DNA of 7,479 nucleotides from Streptomycetales bacterium (GTDB lineage: Bacteria > Actinomycetota > Actinomycetes > Prado026). Under the pieces are notes generated by a model. That model did not search any database, was not told the origin of the DNA, and worked only from the letters and a program-made list of their open reading frames with translations. The position numbers and the translations under genes are program-made. The first letter of the stretch is position 1. Every line of letters starts with the position of its first letter. The stretch spans positions 1-7,479 of the forward strand of contig JANYIP010000372.1 in the NCBI GenBank assembly GCA_025361995.1. Direction: 5' to 3'. This document shows, in pieces, positions 6,599-7,479 of this stretch.

Positions 6599-6639
6599 TG
6601 TTGAATCCCTGGCCCGCTGCGATAACGACTTGAACACGT

Positions 6640-6688
6640 CCGCTTCGGGGCGGCGAGCCGCGTTGCGCAGGGCGCTACGTTGCTGCTT
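6640..6688 (-). other. 3' region of the upstream binding-protein gene, weak hairpins
   Basis: After the TGA at 6689 the minus strand can fold small GC-rich stems such as GCGGC-TC-GCCGC and the overlapping CCGC...GCGG around 6641-6662. Neither has a T-run. They could act as a weak terminator separating this gene from livK, but the evidence is thin. Confidence 0.25.
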
Positions 6689-7479
6689 TCAGCCCGCTGC
6701 GGAGACCGTCCCGGTGACGAAGTCGATGCCGGTCGACGGGTAGGTACCGGCCGTCCCGAAGCGAAAGATCCCGATGGTTCCCCGCGTGGGACTCCCGTTG
6801 GCCGCGATCGGGAGCGGGCCGCTCGCGCCCTGGTAGGCGATCGTACGGCCGGCGGTCACCAGCGCGAGGCAGGCCGGATAGCCCGTGCAGGGGGTGGGCC
6901 CGGATCCCACCTGGCTCAGCTGGGTGGCGATGGCCTTCCCAGTCGTCGACCCCGCGGCGTCGGCTGCAAGCGCGATCATCATCACCGCGTCGTACGCCTG
7001 TGCGGCGTACCCGAAGTCCGTCAGGTCCGGGCTCTGGGCCGTGAGAGCTGCCAGAAATGCGGGGTTCGTTGCTGCCCCGGCCCGAACACCTTCGACCCCG
7101 TTCATGGCAGCAGGTGGCAGCCCTTGGGCGAGCACGTTCGACAGGTCCAGGTCGGTCAGGTAGAGCGGAAGGGTCGCCGGGCCCACCCCGGCAGTGATCA
7201 GCTGCGCGATGATCGCGCGGGCCTCCCCGCCACCGACGAGCACGAGCGCGTCAGGCGCGGCAGCAGCGACCTGGGCGACCTCTGCGCTGAAATCGGGCGC
7301 CTGTCCGTCGTACTCGATAGAGGCCGCCACGGTGCTGCCCGAGGCCGCGATGTCGGCCACCAGGTCGGCGGCCAGCCCTGCCCCGTACACGTCACGCGCG
7401 TGCAGCACCGCGACCGAGGTGTGGCCGGACTCCTTGAGGAGGTCGGCGAGCACCTTCGCCTGCAGGGTGTCCGGTGGGA
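6689..7479 (-). CDS. ABC transporter substrate-binding protein, C-terminal part (partial, runs off right edge)
   Basis: The last 262 residues of a second Peripla_BP_6-type binding protein, a relative of LivK but clearly divergent from it. The frame is open through the right edge, so the signal peptide and first lobe are missing. Seen: PPDTLQAKVLADLL at the edge, a block often seen in the family just before the second lobe; then SVAVLHARDVYGAGLAADLV, APDALVLVGGGEARAIIAQL, and FGYAAQAYDAVMMIALAADA. The tail has a CTGYPAC pair likely to form a disulfide, then AYQGASGPLPIAANGSPTRG and TIGIFRFG, the usual C-terminal block of actinobacterial members. It ends 179 bases before livK. It may be an alternative binding protein for the same LivHMGF channel, or the end of another transport or sensing unit to the right; the window cannot decide. 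Confidence 0.85.
   Translation of the reverse strand, partial: PPDTLQAKVLADLLKESGHTSVAVLHARDVYGAGLAADLVADIAASGSTVAASIEYDGQAPDFSAEVAQVAAAAPDALVLVGGGEARAIIAQLITAGVGPATLPLYLTDLDLSNVLAQGLPPAAMNGVEGVRAGAATNPAFLAALTAQSPDLTDFGYAAQAYDAVMMIALAADAAGSTTGKAIATQLSQVGSGPTPCTGYPACLALVTAGRTIAYQGASGPLPIAANGSPTRGTIGIFRFGTAGTYPSTGIDFVTGTVSAAG

Noticed and set aside
5202..6743. A 513-codon open frame on the plus strand opposite livK
   Set aside because: It is antisense to a well-supported binding protein, rich in Val/Arg/Gly/Asp from GC-skewed codons, matches no family I know, and has no ribosome binding site or partner genes.
1..7479. Mobile element, CRISPR, tRNA or phage signal
   Set aside because: I saw no transposase or integrase motifs, no regularly spaced repeats, no tRNA-like cloverleaf and no break in gene style along the window.

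Overview
The window is high-GC DNA with dense, same-strand genes, GTG starts and 4-base stop/start overlaps. The protein sequences look like those of an Actinomycetota chromosome; I cannot place the genus. All real genes are on the minus strand, so transcription runs from high to low coordinates. The long plus-strand open frames are GC-driven shadows.

In the order of transcription, the window holds: (1) the C-terminal 262 residues of an amino-acid/amide-type periplasmic-binding protein, cut by the right edge (7479-6689); (2) a 179-base gap with a possible promoter; (3) a complete five-gene branched-chain amino acid (Liv/HAAT family) ABC importer: lipoprotein binding protein livK (6509-5241), permeases livH (5074-4025) and livM (4022-2799), ATPases livG (2802-1990) and livF (1993-1253); (4) a likely intrinsic terminator at 1184-1161; (5) a GNAT-family N-acetyltransferase (1107-526); (6) the first 155 codons of DNA polymerase I, polA (467-1), which runs off the left edge.

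The importer genes work as one unit. LivK, tethered to the membrane by a lipid, captures the ligand. LivH and LivM form the channel. LivG and LivF hydrolyse ATP. livH to livF are coupled tightly (2-base gap, then two 4-base overlaps). livK is set apart by 166 bases that hold a perfect 14-bp inverted repeat, which may let livK be made in excess over the membrane and ATPase genes.

I see no mobile element, CRISPR array, tRNA, rRNA or defence gene, and nothing that amounts to an undescribed system. As I recall, a liv-type operon near polA is also found in Streptomyces, so this looks like ordinary core chromosome. The points worth a second look are regulatory: the livK-livH hairpin, the livK upstream region, the palindrome before the acetyltransferase gene, and the neighbouring second binding protein.
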